Translations under genes and position numbers: made by a program
The notes under the pieces: generated by a model
What the model was told of the DNA's origin: nothing
Database searches by the model: none
The model's input: only the letters and a program-made list of their open reading frames with translations
Assembly (NCBI RefSeq): GCF_025398315.1
Contig: NZ_JAODOQ010000001.1
Location: 4,650,001 to 4,714,000, forward strand
DNA from: Shewanella phaeophyticola
Lineage (GTDB): Bacteria; Pseudomonadota; Gammaproteobacteria; Enterobacterales; Shewanellaceae
Length of the DNA stretch: 64,000 bases
Direction of reading: 5' to 3'
Shown here: piece after piece, positions 9,319-18,289 of the stretch
Position numbering within the stretch: position 1 is the stretch's first letter
Layout of the letters: each line of letters begins with the position of its first letter

Positions 9319-10974
9319 TTACAACTCATCTTCCCAGCGAATTTTAGCACCGCGAACACCTTCAACTTTAGCGCTAAAGGCTTTTTCAAGCACGTGGCGT
9401 TTAATTTTTAGGGTTGGCGTGAGCACATCATTTTCGATGTTCCAATCTTCATTAACAACGACAATAGCATCAACATGTTCGTGTGACTCTAAATGCGGGT
9501 TAACGCTGTCTAGGGTTTCTTTTAATGATGATCTGACTTCTTCGCGTGGTTGCAGTTTAGAGCCTTCAGACAATTGAACCAGTGCAATAGGGTGCGGTAA
9601 ACCTGATCCAATAACACAAATCAGTTCAACGTGTGAGTCCTGAGCTAATCGACGTTCAATGGGCACTGGTGCAACATATTTACCTTTAGAGGTTTTAAAG
9701 TTGTCTTTTACTCGGCCAGTAATTTCAATGTAGCCATCTTCGTCAATTTCACACAAATCACCGGTATAGAAAAAGCCATCTTCTGCAAATGCGGCTTTAG
9801 TGGCTTCTTCTTGTAGGTAATAGCCTTGCATTAATCCTGGGCTTTTCACTAACAACTCACCTTGCTCGCTTTTACGTACAAGGCTACCTTCTACAGGGCG
9901 ACCTACGGTTCCAATCTTATTAGGATTAAATGGGTAGTTGATAATCGAATATGCACTGTTTTCTGTCATACCCCATGCTTCGCAAATATCAATTCCGATA
10001 GAGTTGTACCATTGTATTAATGACGGCGGAATAGGCGCCGAACCCGATCCGTTTAAGCGAGACTGGTCTAAACCCAAACCTTTTTTAATTTTGCTTTTAA
10101 CAATACTGCTAATAATAGGCAGCTTAAGTAAGTTTTTAAGTTTTTTCTCACCAATTTTATTAATAATATTGAGCTGGAATACTGTCCATAAGCGCGGTAC
10201 AGAGAAAAATACCGTCGGGCGACAGCGTTGAATGTCGTCGACAAATGAATCTAGGCTTTCAACAAAGGCAACGGTAGAACCTGAATAATATGATGAGCCT
10301 TCAATGGCAACACGTTCAGTAATGTGAGCAAGCGGTAAATAAGATAACAGGCGGTCGGCTGTATTGGTTTTTAAATCGCGCACTACGGCTTCACATGCCC
10401 AGCCATAACTGGCGAAGGTTTGAATGGCACCTTTAGGTTTGCCCGTAGACCCAGAAGTATAAATAAGGGTCATCACTTGGTCTGTGGTTGGAAATGGTGC
10501 ATCAACTAATGGTTGGCCCAGTGTTAACAACTGTTCCCAGTGATATTGTGCTGGCATGGTATCGTATGGCATAGCTAAACGAAGAATGTCGCCCCCAACA
10601 GCGGCCTCTTGTTCTGCCCAATGATCAAGTTTGCCGCTAAAAATAGCTTTAACACCGCTGTGCTCAACCACATACCGAATGGTCTCAGCATTGGCTGTGG
10701 GATAGATTGGTACACTAATGTAGCCGCCATACATTAAGGCTAAATCGACAATAAACCACTCGGCGCAGTTTTTAGACAATACGGCAACTTTGTCACCTGG
10801 CGCTAGGCCTAAATGGCGAAGAGAACCGGCAATTTGTTGCATTTTTTGTTGGACTTCGCGCCATGTGAAATCCACATATTTGCCGCCAATTGGTTGGCGA
10901 AGGTAAACTTTGTCACCTTGAGTTTCTACCCAATGAGACAACATCTCAACGGGAGTTTTAATTAAATTTTCCAT
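9319..10974 (-). CDS. long-chain fatty acyl-CoA synthetase (FadD15-like AMP-forming ligase)
   Basis: About 551 residues from the ATG at 10974, which has GGAAG 5 bases upstream. An in-frame ATG at 10986 and longer extensions lack a better site and add non-conserved residues. AMP-binding motifs are clear: the P-loop-like YTSGSTGKPKGAI, the adenylate motif WGMTENSAYS, YTGDLCEIDEDGY with its conserved Asp, and GRVKDNFKTSKGKYVAP with the catalytic Lys. The enzyme activates long-chain fatty acids to acyl-CoA in two steps at the cytosolic membrane face. It is a single-gene unit with its own terminator. Confidence 0.9.
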   Translation of the reverse strand: MENLIKTPVEMLSHWVETQGDKVYLRQPIGGKYVDFTWREVQQKMQQIAGSLRHLGLAPGDKVAVLSKNCAEWFIVDLALMYGGYISVPIYPTANAETIRYVVEHSGVKAIFSGKLDHWAEQEAAVGGDILRLAMPYDTMPAQYHWEQLLTLGQPLVDAPFPTTDQVMTLIYTSGSTGKPKGAIQTFASYGWACEAVVRDLKTNTADRLLSYLPLAHITERVAIEGSSYYSGSTVAFVESLDSFVDDIQRCRPTVFFSVPRLWTVFQLNIINKIGEKKLKNLLKLPIISSIVKSKIKKGLGLDQSRLNGSGSAPIPPSLIQWYNSIGIDICEAWGMTENSAYSIINYPFNPNKIGTVGRPVEGSLVRKSEQGELLVKSPGLMQGYYLQEEATKAAFAEDGFFYTGDLCEIDEDGYIEITGRVKDNFKTSKGKYVAPVPIERRLAQDSHVELICVIGSGLPHPIALVQLSEGSKLQPREEVRSSLKETLDSVNPHLESHEHVDAIVVVNEDWNIENDVLTPTLKIKRHVLEKAFSAKVEGVRGAKIRWEDEL

Positions 10975-11176
10975 CGACGCTTCCATGTTCTTTATTGTTA
11001 TTGTGGATTTTATAGTTGAGTAAATCACCAACTTAGTATGGCCATTTTTGTGCAGTGGCGCAAACAATTTGCACACTATGCGTGCAAGGTCACGCTTGAG
11101 TAAGTTAACAGAATTTGTTGAATAAACAATAAGAGTTGAGCAAATGCTCTATAGAACTGAGGTTGAAAATAATAAA

Positions 11177-11197
11177 AAAGGCACCCAAGGTGCCTTT
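11177..11197 (-). terminator. terminator after ridA
   Basis: A 9-bp stem aaaggcacc / ggtgccttt with loop caa. The A run before it gives U's on the minus strand. It ends the gmk-rpoZ-spoT-ridA run 23 bases after the ridA stop. Confidence 0.85.
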
Positions 11198-11219
11198 ATC
11201 GAATCTTTAACAGTGGCTG

Positions 11220-11603
11220 TTAAATTTCCATTATGCCGTCCATTTCAACCAGTGAGCCTTTAGGTAACTCTTTGACACCAATCGCTGCGCGAGCGGGGTA
11301 AGGTTGTTGAAAGTAACGACTCATAATGTCGTTTACAGTCGCAAAGTGAGATAAGTCAGTTAAAAAGATATTTAATTTAACGATATCACTCATTGTGCCG
11401 CCAGCCGCTTCGCACACTGCGGTTAAGTTTTCGAACACTTGCACTACTTGTTCTGAAAAATCATCGCTTATCATGGTCATTGTTTTTGGATCTAATGGAA
11501 TTTGACCTGATAGATAAACGGTACTGCCCACTTTAACGGCTTGCGAATAAGTGCCAATTGCTTGTGGGGCTTTGTCGGTTGCGATAATGATCTTTTCAGC
11601 CAT
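11220..11603 (-). CDS. ridA: RidA family 2-iminobutanoate/2-iminopropanoate deaminase
   Basis: A 127-residue protein, the usual RidA length, with [23 protein letters not shown], the conserved Arg in YPARAAIGV near residue 105, and the C-terminal VEMDGIMEI. RidA hydrolyses reactive enamine/imine products of PLP enzymes and so protects them. It lies 28 bases after spoT in the same direction, an arrangement common in Shewanella and Vibrio. A second, more divergent family member is at 63510-63863. Confidence 0.95.
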   Translation of the reverse strand: MAEKIIIATDKAPQAIGTYSQAVKVGSTVYLSGQIPLDPKTMTMISDDFSEQVVQVFENLTAVCEAAGGTMSDIVKLNIFLTDLSHFATVNDIMSRYFQQPYPARAAIGVKELPKGSLVEMDGIMEI

Positions 11604-11631
11604 TTGGGTACTCTCTTATAATTAGCAGTAA

Positions 11632-13740
11632 TTAACGGTTACGCGATGTGCGCAGTACTTCTGGTAACACACGGATCCGGCGCATAACATTGGCTAGATG
11701 GACACGATCTTTCACTGAAATACGTAAATTAATCAAATACACACGGCCATCACGTTCTTCGGTACTGAGGTTGTGAATATTCGAACCCGCAGAGGCAATA
11801 ATTGAAGTGATTTTAGCTAATGCACCATGATGGTTAACAATTTCAACCCGCAAATTCGCTTGGTATTCAACACCCTCTACGTTATCCCAATGCACTGAAA
11901 TGTACTTGTCTGGCTCACCTTGATAACCTCGAATATTGGCGCAGCTTTCCATGTGAACCACTAGGCCTTTACCTGGGCTCACATGGGCGATCACAGCATC
12001 ACCAGGGATAGGGCGACAACAGTTAGCGTAAGTCACTAACATGCCTTCAGCACCACGAATTGGCATTTGTGGTTTTTCTTTAGTGTGATCTTGTGAGTCA
12101 AACTGTTCGCCAACTAATCGTTGGGCAATCACAATGCTCATGGCGTTGCCTAAGCCAATATCGGCCAGCAATGAGTCGAGCGAAGTGTGTTTGGTTTCTT
12201 TAATCACTTTTTCGAGCAATTCTGGTGGAATGGTTTCTAGCTTAGTATCACCTAATGCATGGTTTAATAAGCGCTTACCGAGTGCGATGGCGTTATCACC
12301 TTTTAGGCTCTTTAATACCTGGCGAATTTTACCGCGCGCCTTACCTGTAACCACAAAATTGAGCCATGCAGCGTTTGGTCTTGCACCTTTAGCGGTAATA
12401 ATTTCAACCGTTTGCCCAGAAATAAGCGGCTGGCTTAATGGATATGCTTGACGATTAACGCGTGCACCAACACATGAGTTACCCACATCGGTGTGAACTT
12501 CATAGGCAAAGTCGACTGCAGTAGAGTTAACGGGTAGCTCTAAAATGCGACCTTCTGGTGTAAATACGTAGATTTCTTCTGGAAATAGCTCGGTTTTAAC
12601 ATTTTCAACAAACTCAAATGAGCTGCTAGCGCTTTGCTGCAATTCAAGCAGGCTTTGCATCCATTTACGGGCGCGTACCTGGGTGGTGTTTTGTTTTGCA
12701 GCGTCGGTGCTATTTTTGTACATCCAATGTGCAGCAACACCTTTGTCTGCCATTTGATCCATTTCTTCGGTGCGGATTTGCACTTCAACAGGCACAGCAT
12801 GTGGACCAAATAAAGAGGTGTGTAAAGATTGATAACCATTGGCTTTTGGAATGGCAATATAATCTTTAAAACGACTCGGGCGAGGTTTATATAAGCCATG
12901 CATCGCACCGAGAACGCGGTAACTGGTGTCTATGGAGTCAACAATAATTCTAAACGCGTAGATGTCCATCACTTCTTGAAACTGAAGCTCTTTGCTGCGC
13001 ATTTTGCAGTAAATAGAATAGAGGTTTTTTTCACGGCCTTTAACTTTCGCTGGAATGCCAGCTTCTTCAAGGCGAGACTCAATTGCTGATTCAATACTGT
13101 TTATTAACTCTTTGCGATTGCCTCGTGCGGCTTTTACAACTTCTCGTATTACTCTATGTCGCATAGGGTAATAAGCTTGAAAACCCAAGTCTTCAAGTTC
13201 GATTTTAATATTGTGAATACCTAATCGATTGGCAATTGGCGCATAAATTTCTAAGGTTTCGCGAGCAATACGGCGACGCTTATCTGGGCGAAGTGCCCCA
13301 AGTGTACGCATATTGTGAGTGCGGTCAGCCAATTTAATGAGAATCACTCGAATATCTTGAGTCATTGCCATCATCATTTTGCGGAAGTTTTCCGCTTGGG
13401 CTTCTTTTTTGTCGCGAAACTTAATTTTATCTAGCTTAGATACACCTTCGACTAATTCCGCAACCGTAATACCAAACAGCTCAGTAAGCTCTTCTTTGGT
13501 GACGGGAGTGTCTTCAATGGTGTCATGGAGCAGGGCAGCCATAAGCGACTCGTGATCGAGTCGCATGTCCGCCAAGATGCGGCTTACCGCAACGGGGTGG
13601 GTAATGTAAGGCTCGCCACTTGTGCGCATTTGCCCTTCGTGGGCATCACGCGCAACCAAATAGGCCTGCTTGAGTAATTCTACTTGTTCCGGCTCTAAAT
13701 AGCTGGACGCTGACTCTTTTAGACCTTCAAACAGATACAA
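11632..13740 (-). CDS. spoT: bifunctional (p)ppGpp synthase/hydrolase SpoT
   Basis: A 702-residue protein identical in length to E. coli SpoT. Domain order: HD hydrolase domain (residues 45-145, HPVAVSRILA and LLHDTIEDT), synthetase domain (about 235-345, with YQSLHTSLFGP), TGS domain (about 385-445, IYVFTPEGRILELP), and a C-terminal ACT domain (from about 625). It sets the level of the alarmone (p)ppGpp during starvation. The start 13 bases from rpoZ and shared direction indicate the gmk-rpoZ-spoT operon. The frame is intact. Confidence 0.98.
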   Translation of the reverse strand: MYLFEGLKESASSYLEPEQVELLKQAYLVARDAHEGQMRTSGEPYITHPVAVSRILADMRLDHESLMAALLHDTIEDTPVTKEELTELFGITVAELVEGVSKLDKIKFRDKKEAQAENFRKMMMAMTQDIRVILIKLADRTHNMRTLGALRPDKRRRIARETLEIYAPIANRLGIHNIKIELEDLGFQAYYPMRHRVIREVVKAARGNRKELINSIESAIESRLEEAGIPAKVKGREKNLYSIYCKMRSKELQFQEVMDIYAFRIIVDSIDTSYRVLGAMHGLYKPRPSRFKDYIAIPKANGYQSLHTSLFGPHAVPVEVQIRTEEMDQMADKGVAAHWMYKNSTDAAKQNTTQVRARKWMQSLLELQQSASSSFEFVENVKTELFPEEIYVFTPEGRILELPVNSTAVDFAYEVHTDVGNSCVGARVNRQAYPLSQPLISGQTVEIITAKGARPNAAWLNFVVTGKARGKIRQVLKSLKGDNAIALGKRLLNHALGDTKLETIPPELLEKVIKETKHTSLDSLLADIGLGNAMSIVIAQRLVGEQFDSQDHTKEKPQMPIRGAEGMLVTYANCCRPIPGDAVIAHVSPGKGLVVHMESCANIRGYQGEPDKYISVHWDNVEGVEYQANLRVEIVNHHGALAKITSIIASAGSNIHNLSTEERDGRVYLINLRISVKDRVHLANVMRRIRVLPEVLRTSRNR

Positions 13741-13753
13741 GTGGCGCTACTCC

Positions 13754-14032
13754 TTAAACTACGCGGCCTTCTGCAATAGCTGCAACAGCTGCGATTTCAG
13801 CTGCTTCACGTTCACGCACAGTTTGGCGTTCGTCAGCATCTAATGTGTTTGAGGTGACTAACCCAAGCTCGATTTCGCGCAATGCGATAACCGTTGGCTT
13901 GTCATTCATCTCCTCAACCATAGGATCTTTGCCTTGCACGGCGATTTGGCGTGCGCGACGCGCTGCAACCAGGATCATATCAAAACGGTTGCCGATTTTG
14001 TTTACGGCGTCTTCTACAGTTACGCGAGCCAT
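13754..14032 (-). CDS. rpoZ: RNA polymerase omega subunit
   Basis: A 92-residue protein starting [19 protein letters not shown], the signature of omega, followed by the RRARQI and [13 protein letters not shown] segments. It helps assemble RNA polymerase by chaperoning beta-prime and is involved in the ppGpp response. Encoded between gmk and spoT in the standard order. Confidence 0.98.
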   Translation of the reverse strand: MARVTVEDAVNKIGNRFDMILVAARRARQIAVQGKDPMVEEMNDKPTVIALREIELGLVTSNTLDADERQTVREREAAEIAAVAAIAEGRVV

Positions 14033-14093
14033 GTGTTGAAACTCCAGTGTTATCTATGGGAAAAAAATGACGCAAAATTGTACACTATGACAA

Positions 14094-14717
14094 TTAATCT
14101 GCCAAGAGATCAATAAGCATACCATTGTGGGTATACTGCTGACTAGCACAGGTTAGCCTTTGGCTACGAATAATTGCGTTTAAGTCGGTCAGGGCGACAT
14201 CAAAATCATCATTTACAATCACAAATTCATATTGTGCATAATGCGACATTTCAGATACGGCTTGTGCCATACGCGAATCAATGACTTGTTGGCTGTCTTG
14301 ACCTCGACCAGTTAATCGACGCTCAAGCTCTGCTTTTGATGGAGGTAAAATAAATACTCCAACAGCATATGGCATGAGTTTTTTTACTTGCTCACCACCT
14401 TGCCAGTCGATATCTAAAAATACATCGATACCTTTTGCTAGCGTTTGCTCGATTACGGTTTTTGATGTGCCGTAATAATTACCAAATACTTCAGCCCATT
14501 CAATAAATGCATCTTGTGCAATTAATGCTTTAAATTGCTCAACATCAACAAAATGATAATGTTGGCCGTCAACTTCACCCGGGCGAGGTTGGCGAGTGGT
14601 ATGCGATACAGAAACCTGTTTATCGCTGGGTTTATCTTTTAACAGTGCCGAGATAAGAGACGATTTACCTGCGCCGCTAGGGGCTGACACAATAAAAAGA
14701 TTTCCACGAGTGCTCAT
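14094..14717 (-). CDS. gmk: guanylate kinase
   Basis: A 207-residue protein, E. coli length 207, with P-loop [10 protein letters not shown] near residue 12 and the GMP-binding region [19 protein letters not shown]. It phosphorylates GMP to GDP. First gene of the gmk-rpoZ-spoT-ridA operon; its promoter must lie in the divergent spacer upstream (14718-15107). Confidence 0.98.
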   Translation of the reverse strand: MSTRGNLFIVSAPSGAGKSSLISALLKDKPSDKQVSVSHTTRQPRPGEVDGQHYHFVDVEQFKALIAQDAFIEWAEVFGNYYGTSKTVIEQTLAKGIDVFLDIDWQGGEQVKKLMPYAVGVFILPPSKAELERRLTGRGQDSQQVIDSRMAQAVSEMSHYAQYEFVIVNDDFDVALTDLNAIIRSQRLTCASQQYTHNGMLIDLLAD

Positions 14718-15107
14718 AAATTGGGTTTCTCATTGGTTATTCATTAAGAAAGCTTAATATTATACTCGTTAACAGTAAGGTTATGCTAGCGCTATAAGTC
14801 GACAAATAAACTGCGACTAAGCTCGTCCAAACGGCTTAATTTGATATGGGGTTTAGGGTATTGTGTTGATAAAAATAATTGCTTAAAACACCCATGGGGT
14901 CTGGCTTTATAAGATAAATTCTGTAGGCTTTGCGCTATTGTGTTTAATGGTGTTTTTATGTCATTAATTTTGCGGGTTGAGTGACATCCCTTTCTTAGTG
15001 TGTATTTTATTTGTCACAAATTTTAAGTTTACCCATCAGTATCGGATGGTATTGATTAAACCCTGCTAAATAAACCTAGCGTAGTCAATCAACTATAGGA
15101 ATGTTTG
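14718..15107. other. 390-bp divergent intergenic region
   Basis: Separates gmk (minus) from a DUF805-type gene (plus), so it should hold two promoters. No RNA gene or strong hairpin is evident. A stop-free minus-strand stretch of roughly 75 codons ends near 14800, but it has no good start codon and no recognisable similarity, so it is not called as a gene. Confidence 0.6.
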
Positions 15108-15497
15108 ATGTTATTAAAAACCCTGCTGTGCCGCGAAGGTCGTGACACAGGTTTAAGGTTAATGGCCATCGTAATTGCTGCTTTTGCTTTGTTGAGTATT
15201 GCTGCTTTGGTGTTTCCTGCAAGCATCATCATTTTAATTGCCACCCTAGTGATGCTACCTGTTGTTGGTTTATCTGCAATGCGCCGTTTACATGATGCAA
15301 ATAAAACCATCATATATGCGCTAATTTGTTTATTGCCGGTACTTATCTTTGGCGTAGCGGCTTATTTTGAGGCGCCATTCGGTGCGTTAGCTAGTGTGTT
15401 TTTATTTGGGTTGGCCTGCGGCGGCTATTTAAGTTTTTTACCGACGAAAAATCATATTCAATATGCTCTAGGGTATTATGAGCTGCACAACGGGTAA
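15108..15497 (+). CDS. DUF805-like small membrane protein
   Basis: About 129 residues with four hydrophobic segments and the motif AMRRLHDANKT near residue 62. This resembles the RRLHDxG motif of the DUF805 family. Start ATG 15108, with AGGA eight bases upstream. Its stop overlaps the start of the next gene (TAATG), so the two are translated together. Function is unknown; the N-terminus LLKTLLCREGRDTGLR is positively charged and probably cytosolic. Confidence 0.7.
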   Translation: MLLKTLLCREGRDTGLRLMAIVIAAFALLSIAALVFPASIIILIATLVMLPVVGLSAMRRLHDANKTIIYALICLLPVLIFGVAAYFEAPFGALASVFLFGLACGGYLSFLPTKNHIQYALGYYELHNG

Positions 15498-16393
15498 TGA
15501 ATAGTGCACAAAGCGCGATGCATCGACGTCAAGACCCGGTGATGCAAGGCCAAGCCGTGAATGTGCCCATGACAGACAATCCACTTGTTAATCAGCAGAT
15601 TCAGCCACAAACGCTGCGACCTGATGCTGACACCGCTGATGTTGCTTATCACGCCGTTAACACTGATGTTGAATCTATCCAGACCCCAAAGCATGAAGAG
15701 CCCTATGTTACTCAGCAGTTTAACGCTGATGGCGAGCACGACACTACGAATAGTGCATTTTCCGCTAAGCGTGAGCGTAACAGCCAACCATTGTATGTTG
15801 ATCAAGATGCATTACAGTCAGGCTCGATAACCGAGCTTGCCAAGTCTTGGGTTAATGTGGCTAAGCGGCATCAACAAAAATTGTTGTTTACAGGCAAGAT
15901 TTTGGCGGCAGTGTTTGCGCTTGGATTATTGATTTATCTGGTGATGGCGTTAATTAATGCGTTTTCAAGCTCAGATGATTCAGACGCTGAGGCACAAATG
16001 AGTCAGGGTGTGATTGAACCCGTTAGCATGAACAGACAGATGGTTAAATTACCTGATGGCTTTTGGTTAGCCTTAGAGGGTGACGTGCTTATTTTGCGTT
16101 GGTTGGGTGATACTGGTGATGCCCAAAACCTATGGCGCCTAGCTAGTGCTGAAGGCGATAAAACCTGTGCCGAGCTTGAGTTTAATGATGGTAGTAAGTT
16201 TAGACCCATGACAGTCGATTTACTTGCCGATGGTGCAACCGAGGCCAAGTTTACCCCGCTGGATAAATATGTAATGGTGAACAACATTGCTTTGCGGGGC
16301 GATTTTAAATTGTGTGGCTATAAATTTAGCTTAAAAGGCAGCCAGGCAGCGTTAATGAAAAATCCGCAGTTTGAAACATTGTTAAGCAAATAA
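15497..16393 (+). CDS. single-pass membrane protein of unknown function
   Basis: A 298-residue protein. A hydrophilic, probably disordered N-terminal 120 residues is followed by one membrane segment near 136-155 (ILAAVFALGLLIYLVMALI). A folded periplasmic-type domain of about 130 residues follows, with two cysteines (in DKTCAEL and KLCGYK) that could form a disulfide. Coupled to the DUF805-like gene by TAATG. I do not recognise a family; the pair may be lineage-specific. Confidence 0.7.
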   Translation: MNSAQSAMHRRQDPVMQGQAVNVPMTDNPLVNQQIQPQTLRPDADTADVAYHAVNTDVESIQTPKHEEPYVTQQFNADGEHDTTNSAFSAKRERNSQPLYVDQDALQSGSITELAKSWVNVAKRHQQKLLFTGKILAAVFALGLLIYLVMALINAFSSSDDSDAEAQMSQGVIEPVSMNRQMVKLPDGFWLALEGDVLILRWLGDTGDAQNLWRLASAEGDKTCAELEFNDGSKFRPMTVDLLADGATEAKFTPLDKYVMVNNIALRGDFKLCGYKFSLKGSQAALMKNPQFETLLSK

Positions 16394-16417
16394 TGCTGGT
16401 TTAGATGGAGTGTGTGA

Positions 16418-17485
16418 TTGATTGAATTTATTAAACAAACTGTGTTGCCACAGTTTGGTCTTCATTGCGCTAATGCGTCAATCAGTACTTTGGGTAATGG
16501 ACATATTAACCAGACATTTTTAGTGTCCGATGACGCTAAGAAAATCGTATTACAACAAATAAATACTCAGATATTTACTCAACCTCATCTGGTGGTTAGC
16601 AATGCCGCTCGTATTAGCCAACATTTAAGCGCAAAACAGCAACAGCAAGACTATTCGTTACAAGTTGTAAGGCCTGTGGCTACTGTGGCAGGCGATTTAT
16701 ATGTCGATTTTAAAGAGCAAGGTTTTTGGCGTGCCATTGATTATTTAGAGCATAGCCATACGATTGAGTTGGTCACACAAACAGAGCAAGCTGAAGTTGC
16801 CGCTTATGCCTTTGGTCATTTTGCTGCCGCACTCAGCGATATGCCTTCAACAAACATTGATGATGTTATTACCAACTTTTTAAATCTGCCTGAGCGGATG
16901 CAACAATTAACAGATGCGGTGAATGATGATGCTTATTCAAGGCTTAACACTTGCCAAGAATGGGCTGCGTTTGCATTGTCACAAACCGCATTGCTCACTC
17001 AATTAGCTGAATTTGAACGCTTATTACCACAGCGAATTTGTCATAACGATACTAAAATTAACAATATGCTGTTTGATAAACGCGATATGTCCAGCATGGC
17101 AATTATTGATTTAGATACCTGTATGGCGGGTTATTTGATGTATGACTTTGGTGATATGGTTCGAGCTTTTTGTTCGCCAGAGCCCGAAGATTCAATACAT
17201 TTAACTGAGGTGTATGCTCGTCCAGAAATTATTTCAACAGCGACGATGGCGTATGTTGATGCCCTTGACGGGGTCATTACGCCACTTGAAAAGCAAAGTT
17301 TATGGTTAGGTATAAAAGCCATGACGTTAATGCTTGGCGTGCGATTTTTAACAGATTATTTAAAGGGTGATGGTTATTTTGCAATTAAATACCCGTTACA
17401 TAATCTAGATCGAGCAAAAAATCAGTTAACTATTTATCAAAGTTTACTTAAACAAGAGCCGCAATTAATCAAATTATTTGATTAA
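16418..17485 (+). CDS. aminoglycoside-phosphotransferase-fold kinase (COG2334/NahK-like)
   Basis: A 355-residue protein with the protein-kinase-like APH fold. It has the catalytic loop ICHNDTKINNMLFD (Asp and Asn present) near residue 210 and the metal-binding segment IIDLDTCMAGYLMYDFGDMVR near 230. Length and motifs resemble N-acetylhexosamine 1-kinase and related sugar kinases, so a small sugar or similar alcohol is a likelier substrate than an antibiotic. The start is TTG at 16418 with GGAG 7 bases upstream; nearby GTG codons run straight into stops. Substrate is unproven. Confidence 0.82.
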   Translation: MIEFIKQTVLPQFGLHCANASISTLGNGHINQTFLVSDDAKKIVLQQINTQIFTQPHLVVSNAARISQHLSAKQQQQDYSLQVVRPVATVAGDLYVDFKEQGFWRAIDYLEHSHTIELVTQTEQAEVAAYAFGHFAAALSDMPSTNIDDVITNFLNLPERMQQLTDAVNDDAYSRLNTCQEWAAFALSQTALLTQLAEFERLLPQRICHNDTKINNMLFDKRDMSSMAIIDLDTCMAGYLMYDFGDMVRAFCSPEPEDSIHLTEVYARPEIISTATMAYVDALDGVITPLEKQSLWLGIKAMTLMLGVRFLTDYLKGDGYFAIKYPLHNLDRAKNQLTIYQSLLKQEPQLIKLFD

Positions 17486-17525
17486 TAAAAACGGTGTCTA
17501 GTTTTAATATTTAAGGTTGTTAGTG

Positions 17526-18219
17526 ATGTCTAATTTAGTCGATAAATATAAATGGATTTTATTTGATGCAGACGAAACATTATTTCATTTTGATGCTTTT
17601 GCTGGCTTAAAATTAATGTTTTCGCGTTTTAACGTGGAGTTTAGTCTCGACGATTTTGCAGCTTACCAACAAGTTAATAAACCACTTTGGGTGGATTATC
17701 AAAATGGTTTAATCAACGCCGCTCATTTACAACATACGCGTTTTACCCATTGAGGCCAATAAATTATCTGTTACACCTCAACATTTAAACAGTGAGTTTT
17801 TAGCGGCAATGGGCGATATTTGTCAACCTCTACCAGGTGCGCGCGCACTCGTAGATTCTTTAAGTGGTAAGGTTAACTTAGGGATCATTACCAATGGTTT
17901 TACTGAGCTGCAAAGTATTCGTTTAAGTCGCACGGGGTTTCAAGATGCATTCAGTCCGGTCGTGATTTCAGAACAACTTGGTAAAGCAAAACCTGATGTG
18001 GCTATCTTTAATTATGCCTTAAGCTTGATGGGTGAGCCAGAAAAACACCAGGTACTAATGGTCGGCGATAACCTCCACTCTGATATTTTAGGCGGTATTA
18101 ATGCCGGCATTGATACCTGTTGGTTAAACCATCATGGGGTTGAGGTGAGTGATGATATTTCACCAAGTTATCAGGTGAGTAATTTAGCTGAATTACAACA
18201 ATTGCTCTTGCCAAGTTAA
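17526..18219 (+). pseudogene. yjjG: YjjG-type HAD phosphatase, frameshifted
   Basis: Reconstructed length about 230 residues. HAD motif [11 protein letters not shown] near residue 14, motif II IITNGFTELQ, motif III Lys in GKAKPD and motif IV MVGDNLHSDILGG are all present. This fits the YjjG family, house-cleaning pyrimidine nucleotidases acting on non-canonical nucleotides. The frame hits TGA at 17751-17753 in the cap domain, and the protein resumes one base later (17752) with EANKLSVTPQ. One surplus base near 17742-17751 restores the frame. All catalytic motifs are conserved, so a sequencing error or very recent mutation is likely. Confidence 0.82.
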
Positions 18220-18244
18220 TCAGTTCTATTCGCGTTATCTAATA

Positions 18245-18272
18245 AAAAAGCCATTCGACGGAATGGCTTTTT
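18245..18272. terminator. bidirectional terminator between the HAD gene and mrcA
   Basis: A 12-bp stem aaaaagccattc / gaatggcttttt with loop gacg, between two convergent genes. The A and T runs serve both strands. Confidence 0.88.
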
Positions 18273-18289
18273 ATTAGATTCAAATGAGT

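Noticed and set aside
14800-15040. Stop-free minus-strand stretch ending near 14800 with a protein-like tail
   Set aside because: No suitable start codon, no recognisable family, and it lies in the gmk promoter region.
16418-17485. Calling the APH-fold protein an aminoglycoside resistance gene
   Set aside because: The fold is shared by many sugar and amino-alcohol kinases, and length and context point to a housekeeping kinase.
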